Assembly: GCA_026706595.1 (NCBI GenBank)
Contig: JAPOYL010000011.1
Span: 150,645-214,644 of the forward strand
DNA from: Gammaproteobacteria bacterium
GTDB taxonomy: Bacteria > Pseudomonadota > Gammaproteobacteria > UBA4575
Direction: 5' to 3'
DNA length: 64,000 bases
The stretch's first letter is position 1, and every line of letters starts with the position of its first letter. Shown in pieces: positions 23,749-33,719 of this stretch. The position numbers and the translations under genes were made by a program. The notes below the pieces were generated by a model. It saw only the letters and a list, made by a program, of their open reading frames with translations, was not told where the DNA came from and did not search any database.

Positions 23749-25422
23749 ATGGAAAAAATCTGGTTAAAAAATTACCCGGAAGGAATTCCCGAATTCGTTG
23801 AACTGGACCAGTATGTGTCGTTGGTTCAGCTACTGGAGGAGGCTGCCGCACGCTACAGTCATCTGCCGGCTTTCGAGAACCGGGGTGTTCGTTTGAGTTT
23901 CTCGGCGCTCAATGTCGAGAGCCGTAACTTTGCCGCCTACCTGCAGACCGAGATGAATCTGCAAAGAGGCGATCGTGTTGCGGTCATGCTTCCCAATCTC
24001 CTGCAGTTCCCGGTCGCAATGTTCGGCATCCTGCGTGCCGGGCTGTCAGCCGTCAACATCAATCCCCTGTATACCTCAAGAGAGCTCGGGGAAGCGCTGA
24101 AGAAGTCAGAGGCAAAGGCCATCGTCGTTCTGGAAAACTTTGCGAGTGTGCTGGCCGAGGTGGTTGAGGACAGTTGCATCGACCATGTGATTGTTGCAAG
24201 GGTGGGGGACTTGCTCAGTTTTCCCGAATCCTTTGTTGTAAATTTTGTGCTGGAACATGTGCAGCATAAAATCCCCGAATACGAACTGGAGAACACGGTA
24301 TTTTTCAATGAGGTCTTGGCTGTCGGCCGTGACAGACGATTCGTCAAACCGTCGCTTACCCCGGATGATGTCGCTTTCCTGCAGCTGACGGGCGGTACGA
24401 CAGGTTCAGCAAAACTGGCAATCCTCACGCATGGCAACCTGCTCTCGAACATTGCGCAGGTTGATGCATGGTTCAAGCAGGTTCTGGAAGAGGGCAAGGA
24501 AATCGCGATTACGGCATTGCCGCTGTACCATATATTCTCCCTGACTGCGAACTGTTTCTTGTTTGTTCACCTCGGAGGCCTGTGCCATCTGATCACCAAT
24601 CCCCGCGACATGAAAGGCTTTGTCAGGGAGCTCTCGGAAGTGAAATTTTCCGTGATCACCGGGGTTAACACCCTGTATAACGGGCTACTGAACACCGAGG
24701 GATTTTCGGCGCTGGATTTTTCGAGTCTCAAGATCTCTTTGGGAGGCGGCATGGCCGTTCAGGAAGCCGTGGCTGAAAGGTGGCAGCAGGTCACGGGCTG
24801 CGTTCTTGCCGAGGCGTACGGCCTGACAGAAACCTCACCGGCCGTGACAGTCAACCCGCTGGACCTCGAAAAATTCAACGGCAAAATAGGGTTACCAGTT
24901 CCGAACACGGAGATTTGCATACGCGATGACGACGGCAAGGATCTCGGCATAGGGGAGGCCGGTGAACTATGCGTTCGAGGACCCCAGGTGATGCAGGGCT
25001 ATCTGAACGACCCGGAGGAAACCCGCAATGCACTGAGCGAGGATGGCTGGCTGCGGACCGGCGACATTGCCATGGTGGACGATGCCGGATTCGTAAGCAT
25101 TGTCGATCGCAAGAAAGACATGATTCTGGTTTCAGGATTCAATGTCTATCCCAACGAAGTCGAACAGGTTGTGGCCGCCCACGAGGGCGTGCTGGAGGTT
25201 GCCGCCATCGGAGTGGAGGATCCGTCCTCAGGTGAGGTTGTAAAGCTCTGCATCGTAAAAAAAGATCCCGCGTTGACCGAGGAGGATGTGCTGGAGTTCT
25301 GCAAGGACCGTTTGACCCGCTACAAGTGGCCCAAGCACATTGAGTTTTGTGCAGAGTTGCCGAAGACCAACGTGGGCAAGATCCTGCGGCGCGCCCTGCG
25401 CGACAAGAAACCGTCCGAATAG
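23749..25422 (+). CDS. fadD: Long-chain fatty acid-CoA ligase
   Basis: LQLTGGTTGSAKLAILTHGNL, EAYGLTETSP, GWLRTGDIAMVDDAGF; AMP-binding family. Confidence 0.88.
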   Translation: MEKIWLKNYPEGIPEFVELDQYVSLVQLLEEAAARYSHLPAFENRGVRLSFSALNVESRNFAAYLQTEMNLQRGDRVAVMLPNLLQFPVAMFGILRAGLSAVNINPLYTSRELGEALKKSEAKAIVVLENFASVLAEVVEDSCIDHVIVARVGDLLSFPESFVVNFVLEHVQHKIPEYELENTVFFNEVLAVGRDRRFVKPSLTPDDVAFLQLTGGTTGSAKLAILTHGNLLSNIAQVDAWFKQVLEEGKEIAITALPLYHIFSLTANCFLFVHLGGLCHLITNPRDMKGFVRELSEVKFSVITGVNTLYNGLLNTEGFSALDFSSLKISLGGGMAVQEAVAERWQQVTGCVLAEAYGLTETSPAVTVNPLDLEKFNGKIGLPVPNTEICIRDDDGKDLGIGEAGELCVRGPQVMQGYLNDPEETRNALSEDGWLRTGDIAMVDDAGFVSIVDRKKDMILVSGFNVYPNEVEQVVAAHEGVLEVAAIGVEDPSSGEVVKLCIVKKDPALTEEDVLEFCKDRLTRYKWPKHIEFCAELPKTNVGKILRRALRDKKPSE

Positions 25423-25457
25423 GTCGCGTGGTCTCGACAGAGACCCGGTGAAGACGC

Positions 25458-26798
25458 TCAGTTCAGTGATTGCCCGGGGTGTTTCACGGGATGGTAGTGG
25501 TTGGCCACATATTCCTGCACGATGCTCTGGAATTCCTCTGCAATGTTGTCCCCCCGAAGCGTTGTGAACTTGCTTCCATCCACGTGCACGATGGCCACGG
25601 GCGCTTCACCTGTGCCTGGCAGGCTGATGCCAATGTCCGCATGCTTGCTTTCGCCTGGTCCATTCACCACACAACCCATGACCGCAACCTTCATGGTTTC
25701 CACTCCTGGGTACTGCAGCTTCCAGACAGGCATGCTTTCCTGTAGATAACTTTGGATGCCAGCTGCCAGATGCTGAAAGTATTCACTGGTCGTGCGGCCA
25801 CAGCCAGGGCAGGCGGTCACCGAGGGCATGAATGAGCGAAGATCCAGGGTTTGCAGGATTTGCTGGGCGACACGCACTTCCTGGGTGCGGTCACCGCCTG
25901 GCTCCGGAGTCAGGGATATCCGGATCGTGTCCCCGATTCCTTCCTGCAACAAAACAGACAGTGCAGCGGTGGAGGCAACCACTCCTTTGGTGCCCATCCC
26001 GGCTTCGGTTAAACCCAGGTGCAGCGCATAATCACAGCGCGAGGCGAGGTCACGGTACACGCTGACCAGCGCTGGCACTTCACTCAACTTGCACGACAGG
26101 ATGATCCTGTTGTGTGCCAGGCCGATCTGCTCGGCCAGTGCAGCACTTTCCAGGGCCGAGGCAATCAGGGATTCATGCATTACTTCGGGAAGGGACTTGG
26201 GCTTTGGCAATTTGGAGTTTTCATCCAGTTTTCTTGCCAGCAGGTCCTGGTCGAGGCTGCCCCAGTTGACCCCGATGCGGACTGGCTTGTCATGCTGGCA
26301 CGCAATTTCCACGATTTCACCAAATTGCTTGTCGTGCAGGTTGCCCCTGCCCACATTACCGGGATTGATGCGGTATTTGTCGAGCGCTTCTGCGCATGCT
26401 GGATGTTTTTTCAGCAGACGGTTGCCATTGAAGTGAAAATCGCCCACCAGAGGCACATTGACCCCCTGGGCCAACAGTTGTTCCCGTATGTCCGGCACGG
26501 CACGGGCAGCTTCCTTGTCATTGACAGTGAGGCGCACGATTTCAGAGCCAGCCTCGGCCAGCGCAGCAACCTGCTCCACTGTGTTTTTAATGTCGGCAGT
26601 ATGGGTATTGGTCATAGACTGCACGACAACCGGGGCCTGTCCGCCAACCGTTACATCACCAATTTGCACTGCTGTGCTTGCACGTCGAGTGATCACTACC
26701 GTCTCCTTATCATCCAGCGGCTGTGAACCGGGAATTACAGGCTTCAATTGTATCTGATCTGTATCCAGCCGTAATCTACCATGTACAACCGGCTGCAA
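25458..26798 (-). CDS. ispG: 4-hydroxy-3-methylbut-2-en-1-yl diphosphate synthase
   Basis: [60 protein letters not shown]. Confidence 0.95.
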   Translation of the reverse strand: MQPVVHGRLRLDTDQIQLKPVIPGSQPLDDKETVVITRRASTAVQIGDVTVGGQAPVVVQSMTNTHTADIKNTVEQVAALAEAGSEIVRLTVNDKEAARAVPDIREQLLAQGVNVPLVGDFHFNGNRLLKKHPACAEALDKYRINPGNVGRGNLHDKQFGEIVEIACQHDKPVRIGVNWGSLDQDLLARKLDENSKLPKPKSLPEVMHESLIASALESAALAEQIGLAHNRIILSCKLSEVPALVSVYRDLASRCDYALHLGLTEAGMGTKGVVASTAALSVLLQEGIGDTIRISLTPEPGGDRTQEVRVAQQILQTLDLRSFMPSVTACPGCGRTTSEYFQHLAAGIQSYLQESMPVWKLQYPGVETMKVAVMGCVVNGPGESKHADIGISLPGTGEAPVAIVHVDGSKFTTLRGDNIAEEFQSIVQEYVANHYHPVKHPGQSLN

Positions 26799-26883
26799 CC
26801 CGCAAATCCGGGCTCAAATTGTCGGATTTTCAGCCCCTGATGCCGCAACCAGCTGCATGATGTTGAAAAGAGTAACAACCCAG

Positions 26884-27513
26884 CTATTTCCTGAATTCGA
26901 CCAGGTAAATTGCCAGTCCCAGTCCGATCAAGGCGATCTCGACAGCACTGATGCACAGCAGCACGAATGTGATTCTCCGGGCAGAAGGTTTCATGCGTTG
27001 CCACACCCGTTTTTTATAGTATCGCCAGGGACTGAACCATGCCCATCGCTGCCACTGCAGCAAGTACTGCTGAATTTCCTCTGCCCATTTGGTCAGACTC
27101 CTGTCGACTTCGCCGAGCCTGTCCAATCGTTCTGACTCAGGAATACCTTCATATTTCTCTTCGATCACGATGGATGAACCCTCAGGGGATTCCTGCACGG
27201 TGATATGTGTGCTGGATTTCAGGCACCGGGAGTAGTGAATCTCAAGACCGTCCGGAACAGGTCTCACAGTCAATTCGGTATCGATCTCGAAAGTGGGGGT
27301 TTGGCTGTGATTTAAGGCATGCAGGCGGTACTGCCCTGCAGAGATTTTTTCCCATCTCTTGAATACCAGGTACGGATTGATGCGGAACAGTCGTTCCACA
27401 TCCTGGAAGAATTCCAGCAGGGTCGTCGACTCCAGTGGCGATTTGAATTGTACCCAGGCCTTGTCTTCCAGGGTCACTGACGGGCCCTCTTTAGCCACAA
27501 GGATGGGGCACAA
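26884..27513 (-). CDS. Hypothetical SRPBCC-like protein with a C-terminal transmembrane helix
   Basis: Soluble domain then FVLLCISAVEIALIGLGLAIYLVEF. Confidence 0.55.
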   Translation of the reverse strand: MCPILVAKEGPSVTLEDKAWVQFKSPLESTTLLEFFQDVERLFRINPYLVFKRWEKISAGQYRLHALNHSQTPTFEIDTELTVRPVPDGLEIHYSRCLKSSTHITVQESPEGSSIVIEEKYEGIPESERLDRLGEVDRSLTKWAEEIQQYLLQWQRWAWFSPWRYYKKRVWQRMKPSARRITFVLLCISAVEIALIGLGLAIYLVEFRK

Positions 27514-27949
27514 CCAGGAGTGGAGTTTTCAGCCGCCGGGTGACATGCCGGGTCATCATTCGCGAGTGCAGGCCCCTCGATATCTTGGGTCGGGGCGAGC
27601 CCATCACGACCAAATCATAGGCTGACTGTTCACAGGCATCAGTCAAGCAGTGGTCCGGCCTGCCAAGGACGACCTCATGGGCCGCATCCGCACTTGTCTT
27701 GGATAGCCGGTCCTGAACCCGCCAGAGGTGTCCGTTCATCTCGTGATTCAATTCCATCTCGAGATAATGCTCGAACCGCATGCGGGTTGAGCTGTTGTTC
27801 AACCAGTCATCCCCCAGCATGTCCTTCCAGAATTCGGGTATGACCAGCAAGTGGGTGATCCGGACTCCGGGCGCACACATCTCCAGCACTCTGTTCTCCG
27901 CAGCGAGGGCTCCCTCGGTCCCGTGGCTTGCAAGCAGGATATTCTTCAT
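27491..27949 (-). CDS. Universal stress protein (UspA)-like
   Basis: ILLASHGTEGALAAENRVLEM, YDLVVMGSPRP, RLKTPLLVV. Confidence 0.7.
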   Translation of the reverse strand: MKNILLASHGTEGALAAENRVLEMCAPGVRITHLLVIPEFWKDMLGDDWLNNSSTRMRFEHYLEMELNHEMNGHLWRVQDRLSKTSADAAHEVVLGRPDHCLTDACEQSAYDLVVMGSPRPKISRGLHSRMMTRHVTRRLKTPLLVVPHPCG

Positions 27950-27982
27950 GATCCGTCCAATCGAGGTACCTAAACGTTGCGA

Positions 27983-28111
27983 CTAGTAGGCGATATACAC
28001 GACCAGGGCGATCACCAAGGCAAGGATCAGCGCCATCAAATCTTCCCTGCGGTCGCTGTTGAAGATTGACAATGCACTGCCTCGATCAAATTCTTTTTCA
28101 CTTTCATTCAT
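27983..28111 (-). CDS. 42-aa single-TM microprotein (not in the supplied ORF list)
   Basis: Translation MNESEKEFDRGSALSIFNSDRREDLMALILALVIALVVYIAY*; AGGAG Shine-Dalgarno just upstream of ATG. Confidence 0.7.
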   Translation of the reverse strand: MNESEKEFDRGSALSIFNSDRREDLMALILALVIALVVYIAY

Positions 28112-28136
28112 GGGGAACTCCTGGGAAATTTTTCAT

Positions 28137-29759
28137 TTAAACGGTTTCCGAGATGAACAGCATGACAACAACCAGGGACAGGCCAGCCTTGATCGCACCC
28201 ACGATGCCACCGATTATGGCAGGCTGCCCACCCGCTTGGCGCATTGCCGAGACCGTGATTTGCATACCAAGACCGACCAGGCCAAAGGCAAACAGCCACG
28301 TGATCCAGTCACGGAAGGCCTTGATTTTCTTCGCGGTGTGGCGCACGGATTTGTGCGCCTTCGTCAGGATCTTGTTGGCCCCCTTGGAGAGCACCTTTGC
28401 ATTGATGAGCCCACGAAGGACATCGTCATCCTCGATACTCATCACCTTGCCGTGATCGATAAGCCGCTGCAGGGCCTGCTGGCGGTCCTGGCGCTGCACC
28501 TTGGAGGATTCCTCTGCGAGCTGTGCCGTTTGCTCGTGCGACAGCAGGTTTTCCTGCTTGAAACCCGACTCGGTGGTGTTGCCAAAATACTTGCCCTTGT
28601 AATGGTTCGCCGGTGCGAACACGCCGGTGGTCGAGAGTGCGAACAGCAGGATGAAACCGAGCACGAAGATCGGGAATTTCTCGAAGGTCACCCGTGCAAC
28701 ATTCACCTGCTGGGCTGCAGCCACCTCTTCCCGTTTGACGTACCACACGGCCAGCCACAAGACGATGATGGGCAACACCAGCACGCGCGTGATATTGAAG
28801 ATCTCCGCGACCTTGAGGGTCTCGATACCGTCCGGCTGGTAGGCCAGTGCAGCGCCTGCGACCTGGGCGGAATTCAGGATGCCGGTGCCGGCCCAGGCCC
28901 CGAACTGCACATGTGACATGTCGAGCAGGTGGCCGACGATCGGAAATACGAACATGCAACCCACGCCCCACAGCAGGATAGTGCCGATGGTGTAGGCGAT
29001 CTCCACCGACTTCGCCTGTACGACCGGGGCTGCGGCCACGGTAGCCGAGACCCCACACACGCCCATGCCCGCCGACAGCACGCCCCCCATGGAACTCGGG
29101 ATTCTCATGCGGGTCCCGATCCACAGCACGAGCCCGACCGAGCCCAGCACGAAAAAACCGAACATGACGATAGAAAGCCCGCCAAGGTTCTTCAGTTCCG
29201 CGGCGCTGTAGAGCGTACCCAGAAGAATGACGCCAGTCTTCAGACCGAGGCGCGAAAGTCGCACCCCGTTTTCCGCCCAGACAGGGATTTTGAAGAAATT
29301 GACGATAAGGATTCCGGTAAGGATGCCGAGCACGACGTAGTTCAGCCCCAGGATGGTGTGCAGGTGTTTGCCGGTATTGCCGATCTTGCCCAGCGCCTGG
29401 CTTGCGACAGCGATCTCGGGCGCCAAAAACCAGCGCACCAGCATCGCAATGAGCAGGATGAACATGGCACCGGCTACTGTAGACAGGTAGTAGTCGAGAT
29501 GGCCCTCACGCGGCTTTGCTTGCCACTGCCAAGTGCCCACCACCACGGAAAAAATCCCGAAATACAGGGGCACGGTGGCGATTTCACCGGTGTACTTGTA
29601 TTTACCACCGCCAAGGTGTCCGATATAGCCCAATAAAAGTCCGGACTCGAACAGGTACCAGATGCCCAGCATGATCAGGCCCATCATGAGCAGGGCCGGA
29701 GACTTGCGGGTATAGATCATAGGCCTGACTTGGTTCGGTGATGAAATTCCGTACTGCAA
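28137..29759 (-). CDS. YeiH / putative sulfate exporter family membrane protein
   Basis: VRLSRLGLKTGVILLGTLYSAAELKNLGG, SAGMGVCGVSATVAAAPVVQAKSVEIAYTIGTILLWG. Likely start is MIYTRKSP. Confidence 0.82.
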   Translation of the reverse strand: MQYGISSPNQVRPMIYTRKSPALLMMGLIMLGIWYLFESGLLLGYIGHLGGGKYKYTGEIATVPLYFGIFSVVVGTWQWQAKPREGHLDYYLSTVAGAMFILLIAMLVRWFLAPEIAVASQALGKIGNTGKHLHTILGLNYVVLGILTGILIVNFFKIPVWAENGVRLSRLGLKTGVILLGTLYSAAELKNLGGLSIVMFGFFVLGSVGLVLWIGTRMRIPSSMGGVLSAGMGVCGVSATVAAAPVVQAKSVEIAYTIGTILLWGVGCMFVFPIVGHLLDMSHVQFGAWAGTGILNSAQVAGAALAYQPDGIETLKVAEIFNITRVLVLPIIVLWLAVWYVKREEVAAAQQVNVARVTFEKFPIFVLGFILLFALSTTGVFAPANHYKGKYFGNTTESGFKQENLLSHEQTAQLAEESSKVQRQDRQQALQRLIDHGKVMSIEDDDVLRGLINAKVLSKGANKILTKAHKSVRHTAKKIKAFRDWITWLFAFGLVGLGMQITVSAMRQAGGQPAIIGGIVGAIKAGLSLVVVMLFISETV

Positions 29760-29989
29760 CTCGCATATGTCCGTTGCAGTTCAAGGAGATTACCAACGCC
29801 TGTAGGGGACTACAAGCGGGCCCAGACCGTGGGATTCTTGAAGTCGCAGACAAGATCTGACTTGTTAGCTTCACGCACTATGATACGGGTTTTCTCAACC
29901 TGGCAGAAAACCGGGTGGAACCCCTCGGCGACAACCCCTTCGTGCAAAAAAAGTGTCACCCATGTCCCCGGTACGGACCCTGGCAGAAA

Positions 29990-30066
29990 TGGTGCCCCGT
30001 GCAGGATTCGAACTTGCGACCTTCCCCTTAGGAGGGGGACGCTCTATCCAGCTGAGCTAACGGGGC
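29990..30066 (-). tRNA. tRNA-Arg (CCU), CCA encoded
   Basis: Reverse complement GCCCCGTTAGCTCAGCTGGATAGAGCGTCCCCCTCCTAAGGGGAAGGTCGCAAGTTCGAATCCTGCACGGGGCACCA; anticodon CCT. Confidence 0.95.
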
Positions 30067-30654
30067 AGAACACGGACGTCATTTGCAGGCGAGGGTCCTG
30101 TGGGTGTTTTTCCTGCAGGTAATCCTAGTGGATTCAGGTGATTCAAAGCCACTTTTTGCAGGTTTTTTTCTCGTATCTGCTGGGTGTTTTGGTGCCGGGA
30201 GAGGGAATATAACTTACTATGTAAATAATTGTTTTTAATAAATAAAAAATATATTAAATTCTTTTTCCCCACTATCTATCCCACTGTCATCTGCTATACT
30301 GATGCTTATTCTGCTTCACCTCTGTGAAAAATATCAGTTTCTCTAAAATAGTCAATGCGATGGTTAGTCTTGGGCTAGCTTTAATTTGGCAATACAGGGT
30401 TCGCAGAATCAAGTCTTTAAATAATGGACAATTCTGGAATCCAGATGTGTGAAACTATCTGATGCAGGTGAGCATCGTCCTGCCTTGGGTCTGTTGGTTT
30501 TAATCATCCTGCCAGCGATTACAGTCCTGTCGAAATGGCTCTATACGGAACTAGGATTATGATTGGAAATGAATCTGTAAACTGGGTGCGCAAGGCATGA
30601 CTGTGCACCTGTAGAGGTGCGCTGGATGCGCTGTATTCTCAGATCAGGAATGAT

Positions 30655-30987
30655 GTGAATGAAGCCAGCCAGATTCCATACTGGTTAGGCGGGATGTCAC
30701 GCTCTTTTGTGGTTGAAAAATTTGAACACGAGATACAGGTAGAAGAAAAAATTCTTCCTGATCCAATAGGGCGTATGCAGTATATAGTGTTTACCAGCAA
30801 CCAAGTAGACAAAATCTCTGTAAGGTATGTGCCTTATGGGGATAATTTCGATATTCAAATCATATGGAATAGCGAAGATGCAGAGTGCGAACTGCATGTA
30901 GGCGGTAAGCTCATGCCCTTATGGAAGATTAACCAGAAGGCACTGGAGAAGTTTTTGATAAACCGGCAAAGAAGTAATGCTTGTTAA
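30655..30987 (+). CDS. Hypothetical protein, 110 aa
   Basis: Open frame in an AT-rich context; no family recognised. Confidence 0.4.
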   Translation: MNEASQIPYWLGGMSRSFVVEKFEHEIQVEEKILPDPIGRMQYIVFTSNQVDKISVRYVPYGDNFDIQIIWNSEDAECELHVGGKLMPLWKINQKALEKFLINRQRSNAC

Positions 30988-31099
30988 GCATCGTTATCAT
31001 TGTCTTTTTTGAAGCAACCTGTCTCTCAATCCAATCGCAAGAATTTTCTATTTTTCAGTCTCTCCAGCTCGATTTGCAGGTTCCTGTTCTTTCAAGGTT

Positions 31100-31762
31100 T
31101 TAATGTTTAAAAACGTGTGCGAGAAGGGCGTTTCGCTCAAGTGTGGTTAAGCTTTCAATACGTTTTTTCCAGCCTTCATTACGACGCCGGATCCGTTCTC
31201 TCTCCCTGAAAGAATCACCCAGGTGGCGATAGTCGTGTAACTCAACTGGTGCCGGATAATTCATCCAGAGGTATTCTTCAGCCACTGCACCAGAGCGTGT
31301 TCGCACACAATATCGCAGAGTACGCCATCGTGAAAGATATTGCTTATAAAGTGAAGATCGGTAACTGGAAATCATGACCTGGCAGGGGAGACTAACAAGG
31401 GTCTTGAGCAACTCAACGTGATCGTCTTTGGTGTAATCGTATTTGTACAACGAACGATGAGATCGGCGCGTACACGCCAAGTAAGGGGGGTCGGCATAGA
31501 CAAATTCCTCGCCATTAAATGGATAAGTTCCGAGGTAGTCTACTGCGTCAGCACAAACAAACTGGACCTGCTCTGCGTCTTGCCAGGCCTCCGATACATC
31601 CATATCTAGATCGACACCAATGTTTACTTCAGCCAGCTTTTTGTGACGCATGATCGCACCGCCGCCTAGATGTGTTTCGATGTACACTCTGTGAGGGGGG
31701 ATCTGATTGATGATCCGTTGATAAACCCCGCTTACCCCTTTGCCGCCAGGATAATGCATCAC
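31100..31762 (-). CDS. D12-class (Dam-like) DNA adenine methylase
   Basis: HYPGGKG...YIETHLGGGAIM (SAM-binding) and FVYADPPYL (DPPY motif). Confidence 0.88.
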   Translation of the reverse strand: MMHYPGGKGVSGVYQRIINQIPPHRVYIETHLGGGAIMRHKKLAEVNIGVDLDMDVSEAWQDAEQVQFVCADAVDYLGTYPFNGEEFVYADPPYLACTRRSHRSLYKYDYTKDDHVELLKTLVSLPCQVMISSYRSSLYKQYLSRWRTLRYCVRTRSGAVAEEYLWMNYPAPVELHDYRHLGDSFRERERIRRRNEGWKKRIESLTTLERNALLAHVFKH

Positions 31763-31783
31763 ACTGATTTCCGTACGATCAGA

Positions 31784-32572
31784 TTACACTGCAGCCAGAG
31801 GCATCTCGTCCCAAGTTTTCTCTTTGTAGATTCTGCCGTTCGCCTTTTTAGAACGTTTGACGCCGTCTGCTCCCCAAGCTCCCCACTGCTTGAAAAAGAA
31901 TGCGACGCCTGCCGATTCTGCCTGCTGCCGAATTTCTTCTAACCACTCAGCCTGCATCGGCCTAGCTTTCGACCCCGACTCACCGCCGACAATCACCCAA
32001 CTGATTCCATCCAGGTTGATCTGTCCAAGACTCTCAAGTAATGGCTCTATGGAAAGAAATCGAATCTGTGCATCCACTTGACGGAGGTGATCGATGCGTG
32101 GCAGCCCATGACGGCGATTTTCCACGGAAACTCCGATCCAGGCATTACTGGGACAGTCCTGCTTACCGAAATACACCGGCAATCTGTCAGCCCTTTTTGT
32201 CAGTATCTGGTATGTGTGGTGCGGTGTTTTTCCAATGACACCCATGACCTGATCCAGGAAACTATCTGGGACCTCTTTATGAAAAAGGTCTGACATGGAG
32301 TTTACAAAATATGTAGTCGGCTTTTTTCTGTGTAAAGGCTGAGACAGGCGTTCCGGATGAAGCGTCAATCTAAACGCAGACTCATAGCCAGGCACGCCCA
32401 TTACATGCAGGCGATCCGCCATTGTTTTCGCATAACAGTGCTTGCAGCCCGGTGAGACTTTTGTGCATCCTGTGGTTGGATTCCATGTGTGGCCTGTCCA
32501 TTCAATACTCGACTCCGCTGCCATATCAAAGCCCCTTTGAATTGAAAGAAGTGATGAGCATCGCAAAATCAA
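31784..32572 (-). CDS. DUF5131 / phage Gp37-Gp68 family protein (three-Cys motif)
   Basis: SSIEWTGHTWNPTTGCTKVSPGCKHCYAKTMADRL, FVNSMSDLFHKEVP. Start likely MAAESSIEWTG. Confidence 0.92.
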   Translation of the reverse strand: MILRCSSLLSIQRGFDMAAESSIEWTGHTWNPTTGCTKVSPGCKHCYAKTMADRLHVMGVPGYESAFRLTLHPERLSQPLHRKKPTTYFVNSMSDLFHKEVPDSFLDQVMGVIGKTPHHTYQILTKRADRLPVYFGKQDCPSNAWIGVSVENRRHGLPRIDHLRQVDAQIRFLSIEPLLESLGQINLDGISWVIVGGESGSKARPMQAEWLEEIRQQAESAGVAFFFKQWGAWGADGVKRSKKANGRIYKEKTWDEMPLAAV

Positions 32573-32629
32573 GCGATTCCGTCAATAGCAGGATACAATG
32601 AATTTTTTAAATCATTTAATGCTCTTGCA

Positions 32630-33652
32630 TCAATTTCTGTCTACGATGTCTTGGGCGATCCGCGTAGCAGTATCTGCCGCTTTTTTGTTGCCAGCTGCAA
32701 AAACCAGCAAATATAGCGGGGAGTTTTTTGAGTTGTACAAAACAAGCGGTTTTTCGATTACCCCTGAATAGCACGAATTCAGTTTTTTCAGCAGGTAGCG
32801 GAGAACCTTGTCCATCGTGACATCGCGCTTAGAAGTATCGTATGGACCGAAAAGTTCCGTTCTTTTTTCCTGCGGATAAAACACTTGCCGCCACTTGTCG
32901 TCACCAAACAACTGAGTCAGCCGATCCGACCAAGCCTCATCTGGAGGACCCGCATTTGGCAACATGCGCACTACGCTCGAATATGGAAATAACATCCAGA
33001 GGTCCACTTTCTGGGTTTTTCCGAGATCTTCAACCGTCTTCCACTGGACTTGCATACCCAACGGGTCTAGGAAAACTACGGCCCTGTCCATTGTTTGCAA
33101 CCTACCTGTCCAGTCAACCAAAAATTTGTTTGCATCAGCTGTGACAACCTCACACTTCGAGGCCCTATCAGGAAAATCGCTTTTGATCATCTGTTTCAGC
33201 GACTTTGTGTGCTTCTTTTTGGCGTCAATGAACCAGTATTTATCAAAGCCCTTCGCTAATGACAAAACCCTGCGAACACTGCCGTCCATGTATTGATGTT
33301 CTTCATCCAAAAACAGGAGATCAGGTGATGACTCTTGTTCATCACATACCTTGCGAAATCCTGGCCCGGCAAAAGCATCCACATAGTGAATGGTCAATTT
33401 CCTTGCTCTCGGATTCCCATGAAAAATATCCAGATAGGCTTTCAAATAGTTTTCCAGAGAGGCCAGTTTCTTTTCTGTCCAAGGTCCGCCAAACTGTTCT
33501 GCGTTTTCTATCTTTATCATTCCATAATAATGTTGAAATACATTTCTGGAGGACCCTATAGGTTCGATTTTGATTGGGTCGGCCACCCACTGCCGCTCCC
33601 ATGTACATGAACAAGATGATCTGTAGTTGTCCGACCTTGGAAAGACGTTCAA
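32630..33652 (-). CDS. tcmP: Three-Cys-motif partner protein TcmP
   Basis: GGPWTEKKLASLENYLKAYLDIF, YVDAFAGPGF, VVFLDPLGMQVQWKTVEDLGKTQKVDLWMLFP; directly upstream of DUF5131. Start likely MIKIENAEQFGGPW. Confidence 0.9.
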   Translation of the reverse strand: MNVFPRSDNYRSSCSCTWERQWVADPIKIEPIGSSRNVFQHYYGMIKIENAEQFGGPWTEKKLASLENYLKAYLDIFHGNPRARKLTIHYVDAFAGPGFRKVCDEQESSPDLLFLDEEHQYMDGSVRRVLSLAKGFDKYWFIDAKKKHTKSLKQMIKSDFPDRASKCEVVTADANKFLVDWTGRLQTMDRAVVFLDPLGMQVQWKTVEDLGKTQKVDLWMLFPYSSVVRMLPNAGPPDEAWSDRLTQLFGDDKWRQVFYPQEKRTELFGPYDTSKRDVTMDKVLRYLLKKLNSCYSGVIEKPLVLYNSKNSPLYLLVFAAGNKKAADTATRIAQDIVDRN

Positions 33653-33719
33653 CTACTCGGGTGAGGGAGGTGTATAGTATATGCCAAGATTGCTGCCAAC
33701 AAGCACAAGCTGAATATTT

